DNA of 64,000 nucleotides from Saprospiraceae bacterium (GTDB lineage Bacteria > Bacteroidota > Bacteroidia > Chitinophagales > Saprospiraceae). Below, one piece after another: positions 47,058-55,437 of this stretch; the stretch's first letter is position 1; the number at the start of each line of letters is the position of its first letter. Below the pieces are notes generated by a model. It was not told the DNA's origin. It did no database searches and saw nothing but the letters and a program-made list of their open reading frames with translations. The position numbers and the translations under genes were made by a program. The DNA lies in contig JABWBR010000044.1 of assembly GCA_013360405.1 (NCBI GenBank), forward strand, positions 1 through 64,000. The letters are read 5' to 3'.

Positions 47058-48479
47058 ATGAAACCATTACTCACCTTGCTTGTTTGTTTTTTGCTCTATG
47101 GCGTCCGGGCGCAAACCATTTCCATGTCGGAAGATATTACACTGCGCAACGAGATAGCTTACGAATTGATCGGCGAGATGAAAGGGCAATTGCTGTTGTT
47201 TCGCAACCGCAACCTCGAATTCGAAATCCAGGGTTTCGATCGCCAGATGAAACTCGGTTGGAGTAAGCTGCTGGAGCTCGACAAACGCACCCCTGTCGTA
47301 TTGGGGTTCACCCATTCAAAATCCGATTTTACACTTTTTTATCAATACCGCAACAGAGGTAATACCGTGCTCAAAGCACACCGCTACGACCCGGGCGCCA
47401 ACCTCATCGATTCTGTCACGATAGTCAATTGGGGTTATTTGTTTTATACCCCCAATATGCAGGTCGTTCGCTCAGAAGATAAAAGCAAGGTGCTTTTTTA
47501 TTTTGTAGAACGACAAACAATTGTCAAAGCGGCCGCCTTCGACGTCAATAGCATGAAGCTGCTCTGGGAAAAGAATTTCATGCCCGACGATTTTATCTAT
47601 GGTCAGGATATTTCCCATTTTCTCGTCAATAACGACGGGCACTTATTTATGATTATCGAACGCGATAATTTTAGAGCCCGAAAGAAGGTACATTACTACG
47701 AAATATATACGTTTACAGGCGAAGGCGATCTGCGATCTTTTAACGTGCCCCTCGAAGGAAAACTCACCTTCGACGTGGCCTTTGTCTGCGATAACCTCAA
47801 TAACCGCCTGGTAGGCGCGGGCCTATATGGAGAAAAAGACCCCGAACGCGCCAACGGCTATTTCTATATGGGCGTGGATCTTACCGATAATAAAAAACAC
47901 CTTTTGCGCTTCGAGCCTTTTGACGAGGCTTTTTTATCCGGACTTTTGGGCAAAACCAATGTGAGCAATAAAGGCCTCGATGAGATAACCGTGCGCGAAA
48001 TCGTGCTTCGAAAGGATGGCGGCGCCTTGTTGATCGGCGAACGCACAAAGCAACTGTTCAGGAGTTCGGCCGCATACAACCGCACGTATTACGACCCCAG
48101 CAGCCGGTCGGTGGTGGATTATTATTATGACGATATGTTTGTCATTTCTCTGCATCCCGACGGCGCTACCCACTGGAAAAATGTGTTGCCCAAAAAACAA
48201 TATTCGCAGGACGACGACGGGGTGTATTCTTCTTATTTTCTTTTTAAAACTACCGGAAATCTGCGCTTTCTGTTTAATGACGAAATTCGCTACGAAAATA
48301 CGGTCAGCGAGTATATCGTCAATGGCATTGGGGAGTACGACCGCAACAGTATTCTCAGCACGCAAAACCTCGAGCTGCGGCTGCGGTTTCGCGATGCTAT
48401 CCAGATAAGCGCCAATGAACTGGTAGTACCCAGCGAACGGCGCAATCGCCTCAGGCTGGTGAAGTTTATTTATAATTAA
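47058..48479 (+). CDS. Exported protein of unknown function, beta-rich
   Basis: This 473-aa protein has a signal peptide at 1-18 (ending VRAQ). The mature chain has repeated beta-strand groups of propeller type (for example FDVNSMKLLWEKNFM, LFMIIERDNF, DNLNNRLVGAGLYG, GGALLIGE). I recognise no named family or sorting domain. A CATATTTG near-match to the -7 element lies at 47024-47031. It is 19 bp upstream of dapD on the same strand, but a functional link is doubtful. Confidence 0.78.
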   Translation: MKPLLTLLVCFLLYGVRAQTISMSEDITLRNEIAYELIGEMKGQLLLFRNRNLEFEIQGFDRQMKLGWSKLLELDKRTPVVLGFTHSKSDFTLFYQYRNRGNTVLKAHRYDPGANLIDSVTIVNWGYLFYTPNMQVVRSEDKSKVLFYFVERQTIVKAAAFDVNSMKLLWEKNFMPDDFIYGQDISHFLVNNDGHLFMIIERDNFRARKKVHYYEIYTFTGEGDLRSFNVPLEGKLTFDVAFVCDNLNNRLVGAGLYGEKDPERANGYFYMGVDLTDNKKHLLRFEPFDEAFLSGLLGKTNVSNKGLDEITVREIVLRKDGGALLIGERTKQLFRSSAAYNRTYYDPSSRSVVDYYYDDMFVISLHPDGATHWKNVLPKKQYSQDDDGVYSSYFLFKTTGNLRFLFNDEIRYENTVSEYIVNGIGEYDRNSILSTQNLELRLRFRDAIQISANELVVPSERRNRLRLVKFIYN

Positions 48480-48498
48480 AAAACTAACGCTATCACGC

Positions 48499-49320
48499 AT
48501 GACCAATCAACTACGCTCCCTGGTAGAAGCCGCCTGGGAAAACCGCGAATTGCTGAAAGAAAAACCCACCCAGGAGGCCGTGTTTCATGTGCTGGAATTA
48601 CTCGATCAAGGCGAAGTAAGAGTGGCTGACCCGCTCGACAACGGAGAGTGGCAGGTGAACGAGTGGATAAAAAAAGCCGTTGTGCTGTTTTTTCCGCTAC
48701 AGCAAATGCAGACGATCGAAGTAGGCCCGTTTGAATTTCACGATAAAATTCCATTGAAGCGCAATTACGCCTCACAGGGCGTGCGGGTAGTGCCCCATGC
48801 GATTGCCCGTTATGGCGCTTTCCTGGAGCGCGGCGTGATTCTGATGCCCAGCTATGTCAATATCGGCGCATGGGTGGGCGCGGGTTCTATGGTTGATACC
48901 TGGGCTACCGTGGGCAGTTGTGCGCAAATAGGCCGCAACGTGCACCTCAGCGGCGGCGTAGGCATCGGCGGCGTACTAGAACCCCCGCAAGCCGCCCCCA
49001 CTATTATCGAAGACGAGTGTTTTATCGGCTCGCGCTGCATCGTGGTGGAAGGCGTGAGAGTAGAGCGCGAAGCGGTGCTTGGCGCCAATGTGGTGCTTAC
49101 GCAGTCTACCCATATCATTGATGTCACAGGAGCAAAACCCATTACCTACAAAGGCCGCGTGCCGGCCCGCTCGGTGGTCATCCCCGGATCGTATACTAAG
49201 AAGTTTCCCGCCGGTGAATACCAGGTGCCCTGCGCGCTCATCATTGGCGAACGCAAGGAAAGTACCGACAAAAAGGTGTCGCTCAATGCCGCACTGCGTG
49301 ACTACGGAGTAGCGGTATAG
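48499..49320 (+). CDS. dapD: Tetrahydrodipicolinate N-succinyltransferase DapD
   Basis: This 273-aa enzyme of the diaminopimelate/lysine pathway transfers succinyl from succinyl-CoA to tetrahydrodipicolinate. The N-terminal helical domain (about 1-95) precedes a left-handed parallel beta-helix of hexapeptide repeats (about 110-230), with MPSYVNIGAWVGAGSMVDTWATVGS and GGVGIGGVLEP. The C-terminus ends in the usual KVSLNAALRDY. Length and motifs are complete. Confidence 0.96.
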   Translation: MTNQLRSLVEAAWENRELLKEKPTQEAVFHVLELLDQGEVRVADPLDNGEWQVNEWIKKAVVLFFPLQQMQTIEVGPFEFHDKIPLKRNYASQGVRVVPHAIARYGAFLERGVILMPSYVNIGAWVGAGSMVDTWATVGSCAQIGRNVHLSGGVGIGGVLEPPQAAPTIIEDECFIGSRCIVVEGVRVEREAVLGANVVLTQSTHIIDVTGAKPITYKGRVPARSVVIPGSYTKKFPAGEYQVPCALIIGERKESTDKKVSLNAALRDYGVAV

Positions 49321-49321
49321 C

Positions 49322-49375
49322 TTTCGGCAGTTGGCGGTCGGCTGCTCAGAACCGACTGCCGACTGCCGACCGCCA
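49322..49375. terminator. GC-rich palindrome between convergent dapD and ABC genes
   Basis: GGCGGTCGG and CCGACCGCC form a perfect 9-bp stem around repeated CGACTGC words. It lies between two stop codons and can serve as a bidirectional terminator. The inner CGACTGC repeats resemble the other short arrays of this window. Confidence 0.65.
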
Positions 49376-50287
49376 TTAGCTGCTAGCGGCTTGCCCGCCT
49401 ACCTGTTCAATAAATATATCGTTGAGCGAGGGCAGGATCTCCTGGAAGGACGTGAGGTGTACTTGTGAATTCAAAAGGTATTGCAACAAGGCATTTGATT
49501 GCCCTTCTTTGGGTAGTTGTACCACGATGTCGTCCTTGCCCTGTTCTACGATTTCTGCCTTTTGGTGAATATCGGCGGGCAAAGTCCCTTCAAAACCTAT
49601 GTGGAACAGGTTTTTCTTAAAGCGATTGCGGATGTCTTTCACCCGCCCCTCCAATACGTCTTTGCCTTTGTCGATGAGCACGATGTATTCACAGATTTCT
49701 TCTACTTGTTCCATGCGGTGTGTAGAGAAGATAATACTGGCGCCCTGGGCGCTCAGTTCTTTTATCTGCGATTTGATGAGGTTGGTATTGATCGGGTCGA
49801 GTCCCGAAAACGGCTCGTCGAGAATCAACAGGCGCGGCCGGTGGAGTACGGTGGCAATAAATTGCACTTTTTGCTGCATGCCTTTCGACAATTCTTCTAC
49901 TTTTTTATTCCACCATTCTTCAATGCTGAATTTTTGGAGCCAACGCGTTATTTCTGTTTTGGCCTCCTCATAACTGAGCCCCTTGAGCTGCGCAAGGTAA
50001 AGCAGGTGTTCGCCTACTTTCATTTTTTTATACAACCCGCGTTCTTCCGGCATATAGCCGATTTCGGAAGGGTGGTCGCTATGGAGCGCCTGGCCGTTGA
50101 AAAAGACCCGGCCGGAATCAGCCTTGGTAATGGTAGTGATGATGCGTATTAAAGACGTTTTTCCGGCGCCGTTGGGGCCCAGCAGGCCAAATATACATCC
50201 TTCAGGCATGTCGAAGCTTACGTGGTCTACCGCCACCTGCCTGTCGTAATGTTTAACAACCTGGTCTAGCTGAAGTATTTGGTTCAT
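49376..50287 (-). CDS. ABC transporter ATP-binding protein (DUF4162 type)
   Basis: This 303-aa ATPase starts at ATG 50287 (MNQILQLDQVVKHYD). Walker A is GPNGAGKTS (37-45), the signature is LSKGMQQK, Walker B is LLILDEPFSGLDP and the H-loop lies in FSTHRMEQ. A C-terminal DUF4162-like domain (about 220-300) is typical of exporters of the drug or Na+ efflux group. The permease that normally follows on the same strand is missing: the next gene downstream is the convergent dapD. Confidence 0.92.
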   Translation of the reverse strand: MNQILQLDQVVKHYDRQVAVDHVSFDMPEGCIFGLLGPNGAGKTSLIRIITTITKADSGRVFFNGQALHSDHPSEIGYMPEERGLYKKMKVGEHLLYLAQLKGLSYEEAKTEITRWLQKFSIEEWWNKKVEELSKGMQQKVQFIATVLHRPRLLILDEPFSGLDPINTNLIKSQIKELSAQGASIIFSTHRMEQVEEICEYIVLIDKGKDVLEGRVKDIRNRFKKNLFHIGFEGTLPADIHQKAEIVEQGKDDIVVQLPKEGQSNALLQYLLNSQVHLTSFQEILPSLNDIFIEQVGGQAASS

Positions 50288-50381
50288 AAAGTTATGCGTT
50301 TGGCACACACAAGATAAAGGCTTGTAGCCGGCAGAGGGTGAAAATTTATGTAAAATGCTTTACTTTCGATAAATTTTATTT

Positions 50382-51326
50382 ATGAAACCCAAGGAGCAAC
50401 AAGCCTGGTATGTGATCGTAAACCCCGCTGCATGCAATGGGGCGGTGGGAAAACAATGGCCTTCCCTCGAAGCAAAACTACTTGTTGCCATGCCGGGTGG
50501 CATAGAGGTAGCCTTTACGCAATATGCAGGTCACGCCACCCACCTTGCAGCCGAGGCCGTCGCAGCTGGCTACAGACGAATAGTGGCGGTGGGCGGCGAC
50601 GGCACCAATCATGAAGTGACCAACGGCATACTGATGCAAACCAGCGTACCGGCTACCGATGTGTATTATGCCCTGTTGCCCGTTGGTACAGGCAATGATT
50701 GGGCGCGCCACCACGGCATCTCAAAGAAGCTGGAAGACTGGCTGGCTATGATTTCAAAGGGGCAAACGACGCTGCAAGACGTGGCCAGGGTGTCGTACCT
50801 CGACGAACAGGGCAACACGCAGGTGCGCTATGGCGTGAATGTGGTGGGACTAGCCTACGACGCTTTCGTGACGCAGTTTGCCCAACGCAATAAACGCTGG
50901 ATATGGAACCGGTTTTTTTATTTGGTATTGGTGTTGCGCTGCCTTATGCTGTACAAACTGGTAAAAGCCAGGGTTACGGCCAACGGGACGACTTGGGAAA
51001 ACAGGTTTTATACGATTAACGCGGGTATTTGCAAGTATTCGGGCGGAGGGCTTAGTCTGGTACCCCATGCCGTTGCCGATGACGGACTACTGGCGGTTAC
51101 GGTTGCCGGCCCGCTCTCCAAACTTGGCGTTTTACTCAATACCTACCGCTTTTATAACGGCACGATCGGCGCACACCCCAAAATTTATACGGTGCAATCC
51201 AGAGAAGTGGTGGTGGAGGCAATGTTGGAAACACCTGTCTACGTCGAAGCCGACGGAGAACTGCTTGGCCAAACCCCCGTAGAAATCACTGTAATTGAAA
51301 AAGCATTGCGCATTATTGTACCATGA
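50382..51326 (+). CDS. Diacylglycerol kinase-like lipid kinase
   Basis: This 314-aa kinase of the DgkB/YegS/LCB5 type has an opening YVIVNPAACNG and the nucleotide-binding AVGGDGTNHEVTNG (about 68-81). A downstream LPVGTGNDWAR motif is present, and a beta-sandwich domain follows (about 130-300). It phosphorylates a lipid such as diacylglycerol; the exact lipid is unknown. It is followed 16 bp later by the RemB-like gene. Confidence 0.92.
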   Translation: MKPKEQQAWYVIVNPAACNGAVGKQWPSLEAKLLVAMPGGIEVAFTQYAGHATHLAAEAVAAGYRRIVAVGGDGTNHEVTNGILMQTSVPATDVYYALLPVGTGNDWARHHGISKKLEDWLAMISKGQTTLQDVARVSYLDEQGNTQVRYGVNVVGLAYDAFVTQFAQRNKRWIWNRFFYLVLVLRCLMLYKLVKARVTANGTTWENRFYTINAGICKYSGGGLSLVPHAVADDGLLAVTVAGPLSKLGVLLNTYRFYNGTIGAHPKIYTVQSREVVVEAMLETPVYVEADGELLGQTPVEITVIEKALRIIVP

Positions 51327-51342
51327 AAGGCATCCCTTACAA

Positions 51343-53124
51343 ATGATGAAAAAATTAATCCCCATATTCTTGTCAGTCTGGTGTGTGAGCCACATCCAGG
51401 TAAACGCCCAGGGCAGTGCCGTGCCGCTGGGCAGTGAGGTGTACCCCGTTTTGGAACGCCTGCAAATTAGCACCGGCCTGCCGGCGCCCTACCACTCCGC
51501 ACTAAAGTACTACAACAGGCGCGACGTAGCTCGTTACGCCCTTATGCTGGACACTACCGCTGCGCTTAACCTGAGCGAAAAAGACCGGCGCGACCTGGTG
51601 TATATTTTTAATGAAAATAACGAATGGCTCGGCGCCGCTGCCTTCGCTACTACGATCGGCGGGCGGAAGGAAAAATCGGGCCCCGAGCGCCAGTTTACCC
51701 AAATAGAAGCCAGCCGTGCCGATCCCCGCTATCTTCGCAGCCGCAGGCCTTTATTGAAGCATTTTTATGCCACGCCGGCTAATTTGTTGGAGGTGAACGA
51801 CAAGTATTTCCATTTTCGCCTCAACCCCATGTTGAATCTCTCAGCTGCCCGGCCCAGCGCCGATAGCCAGCTTATTTTCACCAACTTACGGGGCCTTGAA
51901 GCCCGCGGCGGCGTGGACGACCGCATTTATTTTTATGCCAATATCGTGGAAACACAAGCCCGTTTTCCCAGTTATGTCAACGAACGGATTGACCGCGACC
52001 GGGCTGTCCCAGGAGCAGGGTATTTTAAGAGCTACCAAAGTGAATTGTTTGATATCAGCCAGGGCTACGATTTTTTGAACGCCCAGGGGTACATAGGGTT
52101 TAACCTCACCCGTCATGTCGGCGCCCAATTCGGCTATGGCCGCCATTTTATAGGCAACGGCTACCGCTCGTTGTTGCTATCGGATTTTGCCAATAATTAC
52201 TTATACCTTAAGCTCAACTGGAAGGTGTGGCGCTTCCATTATCAGAATATTTTTGCCGAGCTGGCCGTGAATTCTGATAAAAATACCCCCGAAGGCCGGG
52301 TTATCCCCAAAAAGTACATGGCTGCCCATCATCTCAGCTACAACGTGCGGCCCAATTTGAATTTTGGCGTATTTGAAGCCGTGGTGTTCAGCCGCAACAA
52401 CGGCTTTGAGCTCAACTACCTCAACCCCGTCATCCTGTATCGCACCGCGGAGCAGGGACTGAATAGCCCCGATAATGTGTTGATTGGTTTTGACGGACAT
52501 TGGGATTTGTTCCGCCATATCCGCCTGTATGGACAGTTTATGCTCGATGAATTTGTGTTTAGAGAATTATTTATAGAACGCCGAGGCTGGTGGGCCAATA
52601 AATTCGGCATTCAATTGGGGATGCAATACGTCAATGTGTTGGGAATTGACCACCTCGATCTACGCGCCGAGTTCAACCTCGTGAGGCCTTATACTTATTC
52701 TTATAGCGATAGCGCTGCGGTATATAACCACTATCACCAGCCTTTAGCGCATCCTTTGGGGGCCAATTTTCAGGAGTGGCTGCTAAGCATCAGGTACCAA
52801 CCATTGCCAAGGTTGTTGATCGAATCGCGCCTGATCAACATGCAAATCGGAGAAGACGACAAAGATGTCAATTGGGGAGGCAACCTCTTGTTGCCCAATA
52901 CTACCCGCCCCAGTGACTATGGCAATACCGTGGCACAGGGCGTCGGGGCTCAGATTTGGCTGGCACAATTCGACGTGAGCTATCAATTGGCCCACAACGT
53001 TTTTGCCGACCTGTCTTATGTGATGCGCCGCAAAGACAGCGACGACGACCAGCGCGATAGCAATACAAGCTGGATCAGCCTGGGCTTTCGCATGAACGTG
53101 GGCAGGCAGCGATTTGATTTTTAG
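51343..53124 (+). CDS. Wzi/RemB-like outer-membrane protein
   Basis: This 593-aa protein is counted from ATG 51343 (MMKKLIPIFLSV); an earlier ATG at 51295 overlaps the kinase gene. It has a signal peptide (ending VNAQ). The rest is rich in beta-strands as expected for a barrel, with GYGRHFIGNGYRSLLLSDFA and FNPMLNLS-type strands. The pattern matches capsule assembly Wzi family proteins, which include the Flavobacterium gliding protein RemB. The role in gliding or capsule binding is inferred. Confidence 0.84.
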   Translation: MMKKLIPIFLSVWCVSHIQVNAQGSAVPLGSEVYPVLERLQISTGLPAPYHSALKYYNRRDVARYALMLDTTAALNLSEKDRRDLVYIFNENNEWLGAAAFATTIGGRKEKSGPERQFTQIEASRADPRYLRSRRPLLKHFYATPANLLEVNDKYFHFRLNPMLNLSAARPSADSQLIFTNLRGLEARGGVDDRIYFYANIVETQARFPSYVNERIDRDRAVPGAGYFKSYQSELFDISQGYDFLNAQGYIGFNLTRHVGAQFGYGRHFIGNGYRSLLLSDFANNYLYLKLNWKVWRFHYQNIFAELAVNSDKNTPEGRVIPKKYMAAHHLSYNVRPNLNFGVFEAVVFSRNNGFELNYLNPVILYRTAEQGLNSPDNVLIGFDGHWDLFRHIRLYGQFMLDEFVFRELFIERRGWWANKFGIQLGMQYVNVLGIDHLDLRAEFNLVRPYTYSYSDSAAVYNHYHQPLAHPLGANFQEWLLSIRYQPLPRLLIESRLINMQIGEDDKDVNWGGNLLLPNTTRPSDYGNTVAQGVGAQIWLAQFDVSYQLAHNVFADLSYVMRRKDSDDDQRDSNTSWISLGFRMNVGRQRFDF

Positions 53125-53129
53125 ACTGA

Positions 53130-54077
53130 TTACAATCCGTTGTCCTCAATCTCCATAATTGCGGCTACATGGGCGTCGGCAATTTTCTGGCGCATCTTGT
53201 CGTCCATGAGCGCTGCGGCTTCTTTTTTATTATTGTAAAATCCGTTTTCCGTGAGCACGGAAGTCATGGCTGTTTTACGCAATACATAGAATTGGCCGTC
53301 CGGTTTGGACTTAATATGCCGGTTTTTCAGGCCCGTTTTTTCGAGGAGGTATTTCTGGAAAATGCCGGCCATCTTTTGGCCGCGTTTGCTGCCGTGATAA
53401 AACCAGGTTTCGATGCCGCTTACATTGTCGGGCGCCCAGGAATTGGCGCTGGCGGCAGGGGCCGCGTTAGAGTGCACCGAAACAAATAACTTGGGTAGCG
53501 TCGATTTTTTGCTGTTGGCTCTGTTTACGCGGCCTTCGAGAAAATCGTCGATATCTTCTTCGGGCACGACGATAAAATAAGCTATGTCCTTATTGTCGAG
53601 CGCTTTAGTAATTCGGCTCACTATATCGCGGTTAAATTCATATTCGAGAAATTGGGTTGTTCCATCGTCAAAAAGGGGAGATCGTTTGCCCTTTGTTTTT
53701 TTGCCGTGGCCGTTGTCGAGGCACCACAGGTAACGTTGGTGAGTTGTTGGGGTAGGAGTGGGTATTTCCGGCTTAGGCGTCTCGGTGGGAGCGGGGGGAG
53801 GAGGAGCCGGTATTTCCTCTTTCTGTTCTTCTACAAAGATATCGTCGTCAAAATCTTTGTCGGGAGCATTGTCACCGGGTTGGGCCTTGGGAAAATCCAT
53901 CTCATTGGCGACCACGACAATGGTATCGGGGGTTATTTCAGAGCCGTCCTGGGGGGCCAGATCAATGGGTTCCGGTTTTGTCTTGGGCGGTTTGGCCGTT
54001 GTCGGCTCATTTTGGGGCTTGCTGCCAAAAAGGGCATTAAAAAAAGATTTGATGGCCTGTATGATTTTTGCCAGCAT
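53130..54077 (-). CDS. N-acetylmuramoyl-L-alanine amidase
   Basis: This 315-aa Amidase_3 enzyme cleaves the stem peptide from muramic acid. The N-terminus is a short hydrophobic/amphipathic segment (about 1-17) without a normal signal peptide. An acidic, proline-rich linker follows (about 25-115). The catalytic domain has zinc ligands His in LDNGHGKK, Glu in LEYEFN and His in SVHSNA, and the catalytic Glu in LTENGFY. How it is exported is unclear; the N-terminal segment may anchor it. Confidence 0.9.
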   Translation of the reverse strand: MLAKIIQAIKSFFNALFGSKPQNEPTTAKPPKTKPEPIDLAPQDGSEITPDTIVVVANEMDFPKAQPGDNAPDKDFDDDIFVEEQKEEIPAPPPPAPTETPKPEIPTPTPTTHQRYLWCLDNGHGKKTKGKRSPLFDDGTTQFLEYEFNRDIVSRITKALDNKDIAYFIVVPEEDIDDFLEGRVNRANSKKSTLPKLFVSVHSNAAPAASANSWAPDNVSGIETWFYHGSKRGQKMAGIFQKYLLEKTGLKNRHIKSKPDGQFYVLRKTAMTSVLTENGFYNNKKEAAALMDDKMRQKIADAHVAAIMEIEDNGL

Positions 54078-54153
54078 AGGTGTGTGGTTTTTTTGATAAA
54101 TCAGGATAAAGATAAGGAAATATATCGTTTTTGAGGGTTTATAGGGTTTATAG

Positions 54154-54187
54154 GTTTATGCGTGTATAAACCCATTAACGCATAAAC
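54154..54187. promoter_or_regulatory. Inverted repeat in the divergent amidase/flavoprotein region
   Basis: GTTTATGCGT (54154-54163) and ACGCATAAAC (54178-54187) are a perfect 10-bp dyad. They belong to a longer stretch of GGGTTTATA and TAAACCCAT words at about 54133-54196. It may be an operator or another short-repeat hairpin. Confidence 0.45.
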
Positions 54188-54207
54188 CCATAAACGCACT
54201 ATATGTG

Positions 54208-54215
54208 TACCTTTG
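54208..54215 (+). promoter_or_regulatory. -7 promoter element of the flavoprotein gene, possibly leaderless
   Basis: TACCTTTG is a perfect TAnnTTTG match, 5 bp before the ATG at 54221. The alternative start at 54203 is upstream of this element and so unlikely. Confidence 0.55.
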
Positions 54216-54220
54216 CATAT

Positions 54221-55435
54221 ATGAAGCAAATAATAATCATTGGCGGTGGCGCCGCCGGTTTTTTTGCGGCTATACGTTGTGCCGAAATGGATCGGGGTGC
54301 ACAGGTGATTATTTTAGAGAGAGGAAAAGATGTGCTGGGCAAAGTGAAAGTGTCGGGTGGAGGTCGCTGCAATGTTACCCACGCTTGTTTTGAACCGAAG
54401 GAATTAGTGAAGTTCTATCCGCGCGGCAGCAAAGAATTACTGGGGCCTTTTCACCGATTTGCCTGTGGGGATACGATGGCATGGTTTGAGCGGCGTGGCG
54501 TGGATACCAAGATCGAAGCAGATGGGCGGATTTTTCCGGTATCCGATAATTCCCAAACGATAATAGATGCCTTGACCCAAGCGGCACTGGCAGCCGGCGT
54601 GCGCGTGCTCACCCAGCAGCGGGTAGAAAAGTTAGTGCCGCCTGCTTCTCCAGGAGCTCCCTGGCTGGTGCAGAGTAAAAACAAGGAATGGCCTGCACAC
54701 AAATTATTGATTGCGACAGGCAGCAATCTAAAAATCTGGGATCAATTGCGAGCCTTGGGCCATCAAATCATACCACCGGTACCTTCCCTGTTTACCTTTC
54801 ATATCAAAGACCCTCGTATTGCCGGCCTGGAGGGTATTTCTACGCCTTCATCCCAGTTATGCATTCCCGCCTTGAAATTAAAAACGGAGGGCCCATTGCT
54901 CATCACGCATTGGGGATTGAGCGGCCCTGGTATCTTGAGACTTTCTGCATGGGGGGCTCGTCTTTTGGCAGAATCGAACTATCGGTTTACGCTGGAGGTA
55001 AATTGGCTGAATAAAAATACAGATCAAGTAAAAGACCTACTCGACACCGCCAAACGAGAATGGGCGAGAAAACTGGTGCAGGCGCATCCGCCGGTTGATT
55101 TGCCTGCGAGATTATGGCGGCAGCTTGTGATCGCTGCGGGTATACCTGCTGAATTGCGCTGGGCAGACGCCAGCAAGGTACAACTAAATGAGTTAATGCT
55201 CCAGCTAACCAGATGTACCTTTTTAGTGAAAGGTAAAAGCGCCTTTAAAGAAGAATTCGTTACCGCCGGCGGTATTCATTTACCAGAAGTAGACTTTAAA
55301 ACTTTTGAGAGCAGGCTGTTGCCGGGTTTGTATTTCGCAGGTGAAGTCCTGGATATAGATGCCATCACCGGCGGTTTTAATTTTCAGGCGGCCTGGACCG
55401 GCGGATGGATTGCGGGCGAAGCTATGGCGCAATAA
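54221..55435 (+). CDS. HI0933/YhiN-type FAD-dependent oxidoreductase
   Basis: This 404-aa flavoprotein starts at ATG 54221 (MKQIIIIGGGAAGFF). The dinucleotide-binding GGGAAG lies at 8-13; the family signature KVSGGGRCNVTHACF lies near 47-61. The C-terminal AGEVLDIDAITGGFNFQAAWTGGWIAG closes the FAD site. Automatic annotation often names the family aminoacetone oxidase or BaiN-like; the true substrate is unknown. It is monocistronic. Confidence 0.93.
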   Translation: MKQIIIIGGGAAGFFAAIRCAEMDRGAQVIILERGKDVLGKVKVSGGGRCNVTHACFEPKELVKFYPRGSKELLGPFHRFACGDTMAWFERRGVDTKIEADGRIFPVSDNSQTIIDALTQAALAAGVRVLTQQRVEKLVPPASPGAPWLVQSKNKEWPAHKLLIATGSNLKIWDQLRALGHQIIPPVPSLFTFHIKDPRIAGLEGISTPSSQLCIPALKLKTEGPLLITHWGLSGPGILRLSAWGARLLAESNYRFTLEVNWLNKNTDQVKDLLDTAKREWARKLVQAHPPVDLPARLWRQLVIAAGIPAELRWADASKVQLNELMLQLTRCTFLVKGKSAFKEEFVTAGGIHLPEVDFKTFESRLLPGLYFAGEVLDIDAITGGFNFQAAWTGGWIAGEAMAQ

Positions 55436-55437
55436 AT

